Position numbers and translations under genes: made by a program. The notes beneath the pieces are model-generated. The model saw only the letters and a program-made list of their open reading frames with translations, did not search any database and was not told the origin of the DNA. A stretch of 43,723 bases of DNA from CAZLXG01 sp964563585 (GTDB lineage Bacteria; Bacteroidota; Bacteroidia; Flavobacteriales; Flavobacteriaceae). Where the stretch lies: contig CAZLXG010000009.1 in NCBI GenBank assembly GCA_964563585.1, positions 1 through 43,723 of the forward strand, read 5' to 3'. Positions 9,433-17,263 of this stretch are shown in pieces (within the stretch, counting starts at the first letter, position 1; each line of letters starts with the position of its first letter).

Positions 9433-9472
9433 ACAGATTGCCACGTCGTTAAAAAAGGCTTCTCGCAATGAC
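9433..9472. repeat. Dispersed repeat, core-only copy
   Basis: ACAGATTGCCACGTCGTT and CTCGCAATGAC, the same core as at 1733-1765 and 11238-11270 and in the same orientation, but with about 10 extra bases in the middle and without the flanking blocks. It fills most of the gap between the methyltransferase and the M48 protease genes. Confidence 0.7.
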
Positions 9473-9486
9473 ACCAAAAACACAAC

Positions 9487-10719
9487 ATGACTGCAAACAC
9501 TATTTTTTATATTATAATCGGCATAATCATTATAAACTTTATAGTTGATAAAATTTTAGATGCTTTAAACGCTAAACATTATAACGACAAACTTCCTGAA
9601 GATTTACAGGATGTTTATGATGAATCTGAATACAAAAAATCTCAAAACTACAAAACCACTAACTATAAATTTGGGCTTTTAACTTCTACGTTTTCTATTC
9701 TTTTAACTTTAGGTTTTTTGTTTTTTGATGGCTTTGAGTTTGTTGATAATATTGCTAGAGGTTATAGCGAAAACCCTATTATTATTGCTCTTATTTTCTT
9801 TGGTTTTATTATGATTGGTAGCGATATTATTACTACGCCCTTTTCGTATTATAGTACGTTTGTTATTGAAGAAAAATTTGGGTTTAATAAAACTACTGTG
9901 AAAACATTTTTTCTTGATAAAATTAAAGGTTGGTTGATGATGGTTATTGTTGGTGGCGGTATTTTGGCTCTTATTATTTGGTTTTATCAGCTTACTGGAA
10001 ATCAGTTTTGGCTGTATGCTTGGGCTTTGGTTGCTGTTTTTACTTTGTTTATGAATATGTTTTACTCTAAACTTATTGTGCCTTTATTTAACAAACAAAC
10101 GCCTTTAGAGGATGGTAGTTTAAGAGATAAAATATCTGAATATGCAAAAACGGTTGGTTTTAAATTGGATAAAATTTTTGTGATTGATGGCTCAAAACGT
10201 AGCACAAAAGCCAATGCTTACTTTTCTGGTTTTGGTAGCGAAAAACGTGTAACACTTTATGATACGTTGATTAATGATTTGGATGAAGATGAAATTGTTG
10301 CGGTTTTAGCTCATGAAGTTGGACATTATAAAAAGAAACACATTATTTTTAATTTGTTTGCCTCTATTTTATTGACTGGTTTAACACTTTATATTTTGTC
10401 GTTGTTTATTTCAAACCCGCTATTATCGAATGCTTTAGGTGTTGAGATACCTAGTTTTCATATTGGAATGATTGCTTTTGGCATGCTCTACTCGCCTATT
10501 TCTGAAATTACGGGTTTAATTATGAATGTGTTTTCTAGAAAATTTGAATACCAAGCGGATGATTATGCTAAAAACACTTATAAAGCTGAGCCTTTAATTA
10601 CGTCACTTAAAAAATTATCGAAAAACAGTTTAAGTAATTTAACGCCTCATAAGGCTTATGTGTTTATGCATTATTCCCATCCTACACTTTTGGAACGGAT
10701 TGGGAATTTAAGGAAATAG
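9487..10719 (+). CDS. M48 family metallopeptidase (Ste24/CAAX prenyl protease 1-like)
   Basis: This 410-residue integral membrane zinc protease matches Ste24/HtpX-type enzymes in size. Several membrane segments (about 5-22, 65-85, 100-120, 155-175, 180-200) precede the catalytic motif AVLAHEVGHYKKKH (HExxH near residues 277-281). Two further hydrophobic helices follow, then the third ligand region FEYQADDYA. GSKRSTKANAYFSGFG upstream of the motif is typical of the M48A family. Bacteria do not prenylate CAAX proteins, so the role is probably membrane-protein quality control. The gene appears to be monocistronic. Confidence 0.93.
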   Translation: MTANTIFYIIIGIIIINFIVDKILDALNAKHYNDKLPEDLQDVYDESEYKKSQNYKTTNYKFGLLTSTFSILLTLGFLFFDGFEFVDNIARGYSENPIIIALIFFGFIMIGSDIITTPFSYYSTFVIEEKFGFNKTTVKTFFLDKIKGWLMMVIVGGGILALIIWFYQLTGNQFWLYAWALVAVFTLFMNMFYSKLIVPLFNKQTPLEDGSLRDKISEYAKTVGFKLDKIFVIDGSKRSTKANAYFSGFGSEKRVTLYDTLINDLDEDEIVAVLAHEVGHYKKKHIIFNLFASILLTGLTLYILSLFISNPLLSNALGVEIPSFHIGMIAFGMLYSPISEITGLIMNVFSRKFEYQADDYAKNTYKAEPLITSLKKLSKNSLSNLTPHKAYVFMHYSHPTLLERIGNLRK

Positions 10720-10754
10720 GCTTTTTAACGTTAGGAGAAATCGTATAATAATTT

Positions 10755-10782
10755 TTCTCGCAAAGACGCTAAGTCACAAAGG
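10755..10782. repeat. Short dispersed repeat (CTCGCAAAGACGCTAAG type)
   Basis: TTCTCGCAAAGACGCTAAGTCACAAAGG lies in non-coding sequence just past the protease gene. From memory this sequence type recurs in intergenic spaces of many Bacteroidetes genomes. Only one copy is in this window, so the call depends on that recollection. Confidence 0.4.
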
Positions 10783-10827
10783 AGTTTTAATTCATCTTGA
10801 CTTGTGCTTAAGACTGTCTAACTGTAA

Positions 10828-11128
10828 AGCGAAATTGGATGCTCATTCGTTGATGTTCAAATAAACAAATCTAACTATTATTTGACTTTACCAACTGGAA
10901 TTAAAAAAAAATGAAATCAATACTTACGAAGAAGGTTTTTATCAACATTTTATTTATTCTAACAATAGTTATGTAGTAATATTGAGAAGTGGAAATGCAG
11001 GACTGAACGAACCGAAAAATGATAACCCTAAACTTCATTTTCGAGAGCAAAGTGTCGACCGAATTCGAATGATTTATGGAAATGTAAAAACAGAACGAAA
11101 AGCGGGATTTGACAAAGCTTTTACTTAA
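10828..11128 (+). pseudogene. Remnant of an unidentified gene, frameshifted at a poly-A run
   Basis: Two consecutive frames join at a run of nine As (10903-10911). The first gives ...NYYLTLPTGIKK from an open stretch beginning at 10828. The second continues NEINTYEEGFYQHFIYSNN, then SYVVILRSGNAGLNEPK, HFREQSVDRIRMIYG and AGFDKAFT, with a stop at 11126-11128. Amino-acid composition is normal and the join reads as one sequence, so it looks like a gene broken by a one-base slip, with its 5' end lost. I do not recognise the family. A sequencing error in the A run is possible, but no convincing start codon lies upstream in either frame. Confidence 0.5.
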
Positions 11129-11179
11129 TAAAACAAAAGGGAATAAAGAAAAAATAAATTTGTGGATGGATGCGTTAAC

Positions 11180-11294
11180 GATTGATGCGGCATCCTTTTT
11201 AAAACTTGATGAAAAAAAAATTTAGAACTAGAATTAAACAGATTGCGACGTCCTTCGTCCTCGCAATGACATTTAAAAAGATATAGCGGAAAGC
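11180..11294. repeat. Dispersed intergenic repeat, long copy B
   Basis: Second long copy of the element at 1665-1795, with the same block order and orientation: GATTGATGCGGCATCCTTTTT, TAGAACTA, CAGATTGCGACGTC with CTCGCAATGAC (core 11238-11270) and TTTAAAAAGATATAGCGGAAAGC. It ends only about 20 bases before the helicase promoter. Confidence 0.7.
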
Positions 11295-11312
11295 GTGTTA
11301 AAACGCCCAAAA

Positions 11313-11342
11313 TTTACCAATTGAAATAAAAGTGTATCTTTG
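11313..11342 (+). promoter_or_regulatory. Promoter of the DEAD-box helicase gene
   Basis: TATCTTTG at 11335-11342 matches the Bacteroidetes -7 box TAnnTTTG, with a weak -33 (TTTA at 11313-11316) 18 bases upstream. Transcription would begin near 11348, leaving an untranslated leader of about 125 bases. Confidence 0.5.
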
Positions 11343-11347
11343 CCGCT

Positions 11348-11472
11348 TGAAACTCTGAAAAATGAGTTTAAATTCCTCAGAGTGAGGATGTGTTACTAGA
11401 AGTTTAGGTTTAAGTATGTCGATTCGCTTCTTTATGTAACACTGCATAACATAATCGAATACTTATACAAGA
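11348..11472 (+). promoter_or_regulatory. Structured 5' leader of the DEAD-box helicase gene
   Basis: Near the 5' end, two hairpins share bases and exclude each other: AAACTC 11350-11355 with GAGTTT 11364-11369, or CTCTGA 11353-11358 with TCAGAG 11377-11382. A third, CCTCA-GAG-TGAGG (11375-11387), competes with the second. Downstream, TAAGTATGTCGATT (11411-11424) pairs with 11453-11465 over 13 bp with one bulged G, enclosing an inner TTATG/CATAA stem. This long stem ends eight bases before the ATG and would cover the ribosome entry site. Such leaders fit cold-induced control of RNA helicases. The structure is read by eye, and its function is inferred. Confidence 0.5.
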
Positions 11473-13326
11473 ATGAACACATTCCAAGATTTAGGTTTGA
11501 ATGAAGACCTTTTACGCGCTATTACCGATTTAGGTTTTGAAAAACCGAGTGAAGTACAAGACAAAGCAATCCCAATTTTATTAGAATCTGATACCGATTT
11601 GGTTGCTTTGGCACAAACCGGAACTGGAAAAACTGCTGCATTTGGTTTTCCGATGCTTCAAAAAATTGATATTGATAGCAGAACTACTCAGGGTTTAATT
11701 TTATCGCCTACACGTGAACTTTGTTTACAAATCACCAACGAAATGAAGCAATACGGTAAGTATTGTAAGGGTTTAAATGTGGTTGCTATTTATGGTGGCT
11801 CGAGCATTACAGACCAAGCTAGAGAGGTTAAACGTGGCGCACAAATTATTGTGGCTACGCCTGGTAGAATGAAGGATATGATTAGCAGACGTTTGGTTGA
11901 TATTTCTAAAATACAATACAGTGTTTTAGATGAGGCTGATGAGATGCTAAACATGGGTTTTAAAGAGGATATTACTGATATTTTATCGCATACACCTGAT
12001 GATAAAAACACATGGTTATTTTCGGCTACTATGCCAAGAGAAGTTTCTATTATCGCTAAAAAATTCATGCATAATCCACAGGAAATTACTGTTGGAAATA
12101 AAAATGAAAGTACAAGTACCGTATCGCACGAATATTATTTAGTAAATGCGAGAGATAGATACCAAGCCTTGAAACGTTTATCGGATGCGAATCCTGATAT
12201 TTTTTCGGTTGTGTTTTGTAGAACGAAACGTGATACTCAGAAAGTTGCTGAACAACTTATTGAGGATGGTTATAGTGCTGGCGCTTTGCATGGTGATTTA
12301 AGTCAGAACCAACGTGATTTGGTAATGAAGTCGTTTAGAAACAAACAAATACAAACCTTAGTTGCTACTGATGTTGCTGCGCGTGGTATTGATGTTGAAA
12401 ATATTACACACGTTATAAATTACCAATTACCTGATGAAATTGAAACGTATACACACCGTTCTGGTAGAACTGGTCGTGCAGGAAAAACGGGTATTTCGAT
12501 GGTTATTGTTTCGAAAAGTGAAGTGCGTAAAATTAAAAGTATTGAGCGCATTATTAAAAAGCAATTTGAGAAAAAAGATATTCCTGATGGCGCAGAAATT
12601 TGCGAGGTGCAATTAATGTCGCTCGCCAATAAAATTCATAATACTGAAGTTAATCATGAAATTGATAAACATTTAACGAGTATTAATGAGTTGTTTGTAG
12701 ACACAGATAAAGATGAATTAATTAAAAAATTCTTCTCGGTTGAATTTACGCGTTTCTATAACTACTACAATAAATCTAAAAACTTAAACATTGCCGAAGG
12801 TTCTTATGATAGAGATGGCGGGCGTGACGGTGGACGTAGTTTTGGTGGAAATTCAAATTCTACTCGATATTTTATAAATGTTGGTGCTAAGGATGGTTTT
12901 GATTGGATGAAACTTAAAGATTTCTTAAAAGAAGTTTTAGTACTTGGTAGGGATGATGTTTTTAAAGTTGAAGTAAAAGATAGCTTCTCGTTTTTTAATA
13001 CTGAAAATGAATTAAAAGAGAAAGTATTAGCTTTCTTTACCGACTTTAAACACGAAGGTCGTTTTGTTAATGTTGAAGTTTCTGAAAATCGCGGTGGCGG
13101 TGGAAGACGTAACGATAAACGTGGTGGCGGACGAAGAGATAGTCGCGGTGGCGGAAGACGTGATGATAGACGTGGTGGTTCTGGAAACAGAGGCGACAGA
13201 AGACGTTCTGATTCTAGCTTTGGCGGAAGAAGTGATAGACGAAGTTCTGATGGAGAATCGAGGTCGAGACGTTCAGATTCTGGTTCAGGTTCCGGCTCTT
13301 CAAGACCAAGACGTTCTAGACGATAA
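11473..13326 (+). CDS. DEAD-box ATP-dependent RNA helicase (CsdA/DeaD-like)
   Basis: This 617-residue helicase probably unwinds structured RNA in ribosome assembly, mRNA decay or cold adaptation. Motifs in order: Q-motif region 1-35, Walker A AQTGTGKT 47-54, SPTREL 78-83, ATPGR 128-132, DEAD 153-156, SAT 184-186 and HRSGRTGRAG 328-337. A DbpA/CsdA-type RNA-binding domain follows (about 456-530: RYFINVGAKDGFDW...FVNVEV). The tail (about 535-617) is rich in Arg, Gly and Ser with many GGGRR/RGGG repeats, typical of disordered RNA-binding ends. The long leader with alternative hairpins suggests post-transcriptional control. A possible terminator lies at 13331-13384. Confidence 0.95.
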   Translation: MNTFQDLGLNEDLLRAITDLGFEKPSEVQDKAIPILLESDTDLVALAQTGTGKTAAFGFPMLQKIDIDSRTTQGLILSPTRELCLQITNEMKQYGKYCKGLNVVAIYGGSSITDQAREVKRGAQIIVATPGRMKDMISRRLVDISKIQYSVLDEADEMLNMGFKEDITDILSHTPDDKNTWLFSATMPREVSIIAKKFMHNPQEITVGNKNESTSTVSHEYYLVNARDRYQALKRLSDANPDIFSVVFCRTKRDTQKVAEQLIEDGYSAGALHGDLSQNQRDLVMKSFRNKQIQTLVATDVAARGIDVENITHVINYQLPDEIETYTHRSGRTGRAGKTGISMVIVSKSEVRKIKSIERIIKKQFEKKDIPDGAEICEVQLMSLANKIHNTEVNHEIDKHLTSINELFVDTDKDELIKKFFSVEFTRFYNYYNKSKNLNIAEGSYDRDGGRDGGRSFGGNSNSTRYFINVGAKDGFDWMKLKDFLKEVLVLGRDDVFKVEVKDSFSFFNTENELKEKVLAFFTDFKHEGRFVNVEVSENRGGGGRRNDKRGGGRRDSRGGGRRDDRRGGSGNRGDRRRSDSSFGGRSDRRSSDGESRSRRSDSGSGSGSSRPRRSRR

Positions 13327-13330
13327 TACA

Positions 13331-13384
13331 AACCTAAACTAGGTATATAGATTATCTATTACATAGTTTGGGTTAAACTTTTTT
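13331..13384 (+). terminator. Probable terminator of the helicase gene
   Basis: AACCTAAACT (13331-13340) pairs with AGTTTGGGTT (13365-13374) using one G-U pair. A smaller ATAGAT/ATCTAT hairpin sits inside, and a run of six Ts follows. The long loop makes it weaker than the other terminators here. Confidence 0.45.
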
Positions 13385-13469
13385 GTTAATTTTTAGTCAA
13401 ATTATAACAACAGCGTTATTATTGGCGTTTTGTTTAGTACTTTTATAACATATAAAAAGAACCTATTTT

Positions 13470-14249
13470 TTGATGAAGCAATACGCATTACTTTTTACTC
13501 TTATTTTAATATCTACGTTTTGTTTAGCGCAAAATGCTGATAAAGTATTAGGAATAGTAGTAGATGCTTCAAATGGGAATACTCTTGAAAGCGTAAATAT
13601 TGTAAACCTTAGTCAAGTTCTTGGAACTACAACTAACAATAAAGGTGAATTTGAAATTTCCGCAAAAGCGAATGACACATTACACTTTTCATATTTAGGT
13701 TTTAAATCTATAAAAGTTAGAGTTACTAACGATTGGTTAAAATTTGGAAGTTCTAAAATTGAGCTTACAGAACTTGCTCTAGCTCTTGAAGAAGTGGTTG
13801 TGAATCAATTAAAATTAACAGGCTATTTAGAAGTTGATATTAAACAAGTTCCTGCAATAAACAACAATTATCGCTATAGTATTTCTGGATTACCAAGTAC
13901 TGGTTATGAAGCTGGTAAACCAACGGCTGTTACTAAAATATTAGGTTCTATTTTTAATCCTGCAGATTTTTTATACCGTATGTTTGGTAAAAAACCTAAC
14001 GAATTACGCAAGTTGAAAAAGATGAAAAAGGATGATGAAATTAGAAACTTATTAGCATCACGTTTTGATAGAGAAATGCTTACTGCTTTACTACAAGTTG
14101 ATAAGGTTGATTTAGATGAAATTGTTAACCAATGTAACTACTCTAAAAGTTTTATACAATCTGCAAACGATTTACAAATACTGGACGCTATTAGCGAATG
14201 CTATGAAGAATACAAAGTATTAAGTAGAGGAAGAAGTAGACGTTTTTAG
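13470..14249 (+). CDS. Secreted CarboxypepD_reg-like domain protein
   Basis: This 259-residue protein has a signal peptide (to CLAQN, about residue 21) followed by a carboxypeptidase-D regulatory-like beta-sandwich: VLGIVVDASNGNTLESVNIVN, TTTNNKGEFEISAKANDTLHFSYLGFK, ending near residue 105. This module commonly begins TonB-dependent receptors but also stands alone in Bacteroidetes envelope proteins. The rest is helical and charged (LRKLKKMKKDDEIRNLLASRFDREML), with no known domain. The next gene has the same plan: signal, the same beta-sandwich, a charged tail and a cysteine near the end. The two are likely diverged tandem paralogues. The function is unknown, and a cell-envelope role is likely. 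Confidence 0.8.
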   Translation: MMKQYALLFTLILISTFCLAQNADKVLGIVVDASNGNTLESVNIVNLSQVLGTTTNNKGEFEISAKANDTLHFSYLGFKSIKVRVTNDWLKFGSSKIELTELALALEEVVVNQLKLTGYLEVDIKQVPAINNNYRYSISGLPSTGYEAGKPTAVTKILGSIFNPADFLYRMFGKKPNELRKLKKMKKDDEIRNLLASRFDREMLTALLQVDKVDLDEIVNQCNYSKSFIQSANDLQILDAISECYEEYKVLSRGRSRRF

Positions 14250-14272
14250 TTAAAAAAATCATATAAATATTT

Positions 14273-14303
14273 AAGAGGAAACTAATTAGTTTCCTCTTTT
14301 TTT
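14273..14303 (+). terminator. Intrinsic terminator
   Basis: Perfect 11-bp stem AAGAGGAAACT (14273-14283) with AGTTTCCTCTT (14288-14298), AATT loop, then a T run to 14303. It separates the two CarboxypepD_reg-like genes into different transcription units. Confidence 0.9.
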
Positions 14304-14423
14304 GTTAATATAATTAATTTATTAAACGTTAATATTTAACTAAAAGCATTGTTAAAGTGTCTTAATATGTAGGTATTACTCTTCTATATTCTAGTTATTT
14401 GAAAAATCTGTTTCAAAACTAAA

Positions 14424-15167
14424 ATGCTTAAATTAAAAATTATTGTTTTTTTATTTTTCCCAATTTCTATAATTTCTCAAAACATTAAAGGGAAAATATA
14501 TGATAAAACTTCAACTGTAAAAGGAGCAACTATTTATAACTTAACAAAAAATCAAATTAATTATACAGATGAAAATGGGAGTTTTGAAGTTCAAGTAAGC
14601 ATTAACGACACTTTACTTTTTTACTCACTATTTCATCATAAAAAAAGTATAATAATTAATAAAAGTCATTATAAAGACATTTTAGTAATAGAATTAAAAA
14701 AAGCTATAAATGAATTAGACGAAGTCCTTTTAAGTAATGAATTAGAGCCAAAACCTTTTGACTCAAAAAAGGAAACTTATAAGTTAAACGAACAAATAAA
14801 AAATGATATTAAACAAAACCCATCTTTATATGGTTTACAGCCAAATAACGGTTTAGATTTTATTAAAATAGCCAGCTTAATTGGTAAACTTTTTAAAAAG
14901 AAAAAAGAAAAAAACAAACCTATAACCCCTCTCATTTACAAACAGTTTGACTCTCTATTTACTCATGATAAATTTTTTAATAATAAACTTTTATCTACCG
15001 AATTAAAAATACCAAATAACTATAAAACTTTATTTTTTGACTATTGCGATGCTCAAGAAATTGACAAAAAATTAATGCTAAACAAAAATCAGTTTTTATT
15101 ACTTGACGAGTTACTTAAATGTAGTAATGCATTCTTAGAAATACTTTCAGATTATAAAAAAGAATAA
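14424..15167 (+). CDS. Secreted CarboxypepD_reg-like domain protein, diverged paralogue
   Basis: This 247-residue protein has a signal peptide (to IISQN, about residue 19), then NIKGKIYDKTSTVKGATIYN...YTDENGSFEVQVSINDTLLF, the same regulatory beta-sandwich as in the preceding gene, shorter and very lysine-rich. The C-terminal 140 residues are charged and helical, with QNPSLYGLQPNNGLDFIKI in the middle and a single Cys near residue 232, comparable to the Cys in the last part of the upstream protein. Codon use is more AT-rich than its neighbour's, so it may be evolving faster. It converges on trmH with only four bases between the coding ends. Its function is unknown. Confidence 0.75.
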   Translation: MLKLKIIVFLFFPISIISQNIKGKIYDKTSTVKGATIYNLTKNQINYTDENGSFEVQVSINDTLLFYSLFHHKKSIIINKSHYKDILVIELKKAINELDEVLLSNELEPKPFDSKKETYKLNEQIKNDIKQNPSLYGLQPNNGLDFIKIASLIGKLFKKKKEKNKPITPLIYKQFDSLFTHDKFFNNKLLSTELKIPNNYKTLFFDYCDAQEIDKKLMLNKNQFLLLDELLKCSNAFLEILSDYKKE

Positions 15168-15170
15168 CCT

Positions 15171-15827
15171 TTAATTAGTTTCATAAAAACGTTCTATAAT
15201 TTCATTATAACTCTTAATTGTTTTTTTACACCAATCTATTCGTTTTTCTATTTGCTCTTCTTCAGTTAACTGCCAATTAATATTTGTTTGCTTCAATTTT
15301 GTAGTTACGTATTGTAAAATTATTGCTGCCGAAACTGAAATATTTAAACTTTCGGTAAAACCTACCATTGGTATTTTTAAAAAACAATCGGCTTCTTTTA
15401 AAACCTCATCAGATAAACCTTCTGTTTCTCTTCCAAAGAAAAAACAAGATTTTTTAGTAACATCAAATTCATGCAATAAACAATCATTTTTATGAGGCGT
15501 TGTAGCTACAATTTGATACCCTTTTTGTTTTAAATCTGTTATGCAATCTTTCACATTATGGTATCTGTTTAAATCCACCCATTTTTGCGCGCCCATTGCA
15601 ATTTCTTTATCAATACGCTTAGAGTTTTGCTCTTCAATAATATTTACTTCTTGTATACCAAACACATCGCAACTTCTTAAAACTGCGCTTGTATTGTGTA
15701 ATTGATACACATCTTCTGTAGCAACCGTAAAGTGTTTTGTACGTTGCGATAACACAGTATCAAAACGTTGTTTTCTGTTTTCGGTTAAATACAATTCTAA
15801 ATGTTGGAGAAGTTTAATGTTTGGCAT
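15171..15827 (-). CDS. trmH: tRNA (guanosine(18)-2'-O)-methyltransferase
   Basis: This 218-residue SpoU-class enzyme transfers a methyl group from AdoMet to the ribose of G18 in the tRNA D-loop. Visible features are the TrmH N terminus (LTENRKQRFDTVLSQRTKHF, with the conserved R of motif N), HNTSAVLRSCDVFGI (motif 1), FFFGRETEGLSDEVL (motif 2) and IPMVGFTESLNISVSAAI (motif 3, forming the trefoil knot). EKRIDWCKKTI at the end is typical of bacterial TrmH. It is divergent from the sirtuin gene, with 25 bases between start codons, so the two must share a very short promoter region. Confidence 0.9.
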   Translation of the reverse strand: MPNIKLLQHLELYLTENRKQRFDTVLSQRTKHFTVATEDVYQLHNTSAVLRSCDVFGIQEVNIIEEQNSKRIDKEIAMGAQKWVDLNRYHNVKDCITDLKQKGYQIVATTPHKNDCLLHEFDVTKKSCFFFGRETEGLSDEVLKEADCFLKIPMVGFTESLNISVSAAIILQYVTTKLKQTNINWQLTEEEQIEKRIDWCKKTIKSYNEIIERFYETN

Positions 15828-15852
15828 AGTTCAAATTTAGTAAATTTATATC

Positions 15853-16539
15853 ATGAAAAAACATATTGTTATACTAACTGGTGCTGGCATAAGTGCCGAA
15901 AGTGGTATCAAAACATTTAGAGATGCTGATGGTTTATGGGAAGGACATGATGTTATGGAAGTAGCCACACCTGAAGGTTTTGCTGCAAACCCAGAATTAG
16001 TTTTAGATTTTTATAACCAACGACGAAGGCAACTTTTTGATGTTGAATCCAATCAAGCTCATTTTGATTTAGCTAAACTTGAAAAAGATTATAAAATTAG
16101 CATCATAACACAAAATGTTGATGATTTACACGAACGTTCTGGAAGTACGAATGTGATTCATTTACATGGTGAATTATTAAAGGTTAGAAGTACTTATGAT
16201 GAATTGGATATTAAAGAATGGAAATCGGATTTAGCTATTGGTGATGTCTGTGATAAAGGTTATCAATTACGTCCGCATATAGTTTGGTTTGGTGAAGATG
16301 TACCGATGATTGAAGAGGCAGTGAAAATTTGTGAAACTGCAGATATTCTACTCATTATTGGTACGTCTATGCAAGTATATCCAGCAGCAAGTTTGATGCA
16401 CTATGTACCTGAAAGCACCCCAACTTATTTTATAGACCCTAAACCAAATATTGATAGTAATAAGAACTTAACAGTTATTGCGGAAACTGCAACTGTTGGA
16501 GTTGAAATTTTTATAGAAAACATAAAACAATATCTATAA
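15853..16539 (+). CDS. NAD-dependent protein deacylase (Sir2 family, class III-like)
   Basis: This 228-residue sirtuin removes acyl groups from lysines, consuming NAD and yielding nicotinamide and O-acyl-ADP-ribose. GAGISAESGIKTFRDADGLW forms the NAD site, TQNVDDLHERSGS follows, and the catalytic His lies in IHLHGEL. YNQRR near residues 56-60 supplies the Tyr and Arg pair that marks class III (SIRT5/CobB-like) enzymes, which favour succinyl and malonyl groups. The zinc ribbon normally built from four Cys (CxxC twice) is not present; only one Cys (GDVCDKG) remains in that region. The rest of the active site is intact, so activity is still expected. Confidence 0.92.
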   Translation: MKKHIVILTGAGISAESGIKTFRDADGLWEGHDVMEVATPEGFAANPELVLDFYNQRRRQLFDVESNQAHFDLAKLEKDYKISIITQNVDDLHERSGSTNVIHLHGELLKVRSTYDELDIKEWKSDLAIGDVCDKGYQLRPHIVWFGEDVPMIEEAVKICETADILLIIGTSMQVYPAASLMHYVPESTPTYFIDPKPNIDSNKNLTVIAETATVGVEIFIENIKQYL

Positions 16540-16565
16540 TAATTATAGCAAAAATCATTGATAAC

Positions 16566-16766
16566 TTAATCATTTTCTGCAAGTTTAAAAAAATCGTTTA
16601 CAGGTTTATTAAATAAGCTTGATAGCTTTAAAGCTAAAACTGTTGAAGGCACATATCTATTAGCTTCTATAGAATTTATAGTTTGGCGAGAAACACCAAT
16701 TTTTTGGGCTAAATCATCTTGTGTTAAACTCAATATAGCGCGTTCTACTTTTATAGTATTCTCCAT
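16566..16766 (-). CDS. XRE-family helix-turn-helix regulator
   Basis: This 66-residue DNA-binding protein is almost entirely one Cro/CI-type domain: LSLTQDDLAQKIGVSRQTIN is helix 2-turn-helix 3 and SIEANRYVPSTVLALKLSSL completes the bundle. It resembles the small YozG/YgzD-like regulators that sit next to a short membrane protein. Its ATG overlaps the last base of the upstream membrane protein gene, so the two are translationally coupled. Likely a repressor of its own operon: a GGAAAA-TTAT-TTTTCC palindrome lies between that operon's promoter and its start codon. Confidence 0.9.
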   Translation of the reverse strand: MENTIKVERAILSLTQDDLAQKIGVSRQTINSIEANRYVPSTVLALKLSSLFNKPVNDFFKLAEND

Positions 16767-17215
16767 TATCTGTAACGTTTTAAATTGTGATAAAACATTA
16801 ACTGAATCATCAACATAAAGAGTAATACTTGAAAATCTCCGAGGTTTTTAAATTCCTCACCGCCATTATGAACCACATTAGAAACTCCAAACTCAACATA
16901 TGGCATTATTAAAGCATACAGAACACCTACAATAAATGCAATAACATAAGATTGAGACCTTAAAGTAATAGTCATTTCATCTTCTACTTTATCTTTTGAA
17001 ATAGACGTTATAAGCAAACCAACCAAAAGTGTTTTTTTAAACAATTCTTTTAACCACTCTGTATTTCCTTCCATTACAAAAGCACGTATAAACATTGCAA
17101 CTATTGATAGCAATACTATAGCAATACCTATTTTCATAAATTTATGCGGAAGCCTAAAATTGATAATCTTATTGAAATATTTTCGTTCGTTTTCTATAAA
17201 TTTCTCTGTTTTCAT
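16766..17215 (-). CDS. Small four-helix membrane protein, partner of the XRE regulator
   Basis: This 149-residue integral membrane protein has hydrophobic segments near residues 27-45, 58-72, 88-106 and 128-142. The N terminus is charged and cytoplasmic-looking (MKTEKFIENERKYFNKI). I do not recognise a family, but a short membrane protein directly before a 66-residue XRE regulator is a recurring bacterial pair. The ATG at 17215 is preferred over a TTG nine bases upstream. A promoter lies at 17264-17295 with a palindrome between it and the gene. The role is unknown; sensing membrane state for the regulator is only a guess. Confidence 0.75.
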   Translation of the reverse strand: MKTEKFIENERKYFNKIINFRLPHKFMKIGIAIVLLSIVAMFIRAFVMEGNTEWLKELFKKTLLVGLLITSISKDKVEDEMTITLRSQSYVIAFIVGVLYALIMPYVEFGVSNVVHNGGEEFKNLGDFQVLLFMLMIQLMFYHNLKRYR

Positions 17216-17240
17216 AATTGACAAATATATTTTCTAATAA

Positions 17241-17256
17241 GGAAAATTATTTTTCC
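17241..17256. promoter_or_regulatory. Palindromic candidate operator of the XRE operon
   Basis: GGAAAA-TTAT-TTTTCC, 6-bp arms around a 4-base centre, lies about 8 bases downstream of the operon's -7 box, over the expected transcription start. Its position suits a repressor site for the co-encoded XRE protein. There is only one copy, so this is inference. Confidence 0.4.
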
Positions 17257-17263
17257 ATAATAA

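Noticed and set aside
11125..11310. 61-codon minus-strand frame before the helicase
   Set aside because: It covers the dispersed repeat at 11180-11294 and has no domain or conserved context.
12804..13331. 175-codon open frame on the minus strand and a 92-codon frame at 13064-13342 (+)
   Set aside because: Both are shadows of the Arg/Gly/Ser-rich tail of the DEAD-box helicase; low-complexity repeats keep other frames open.
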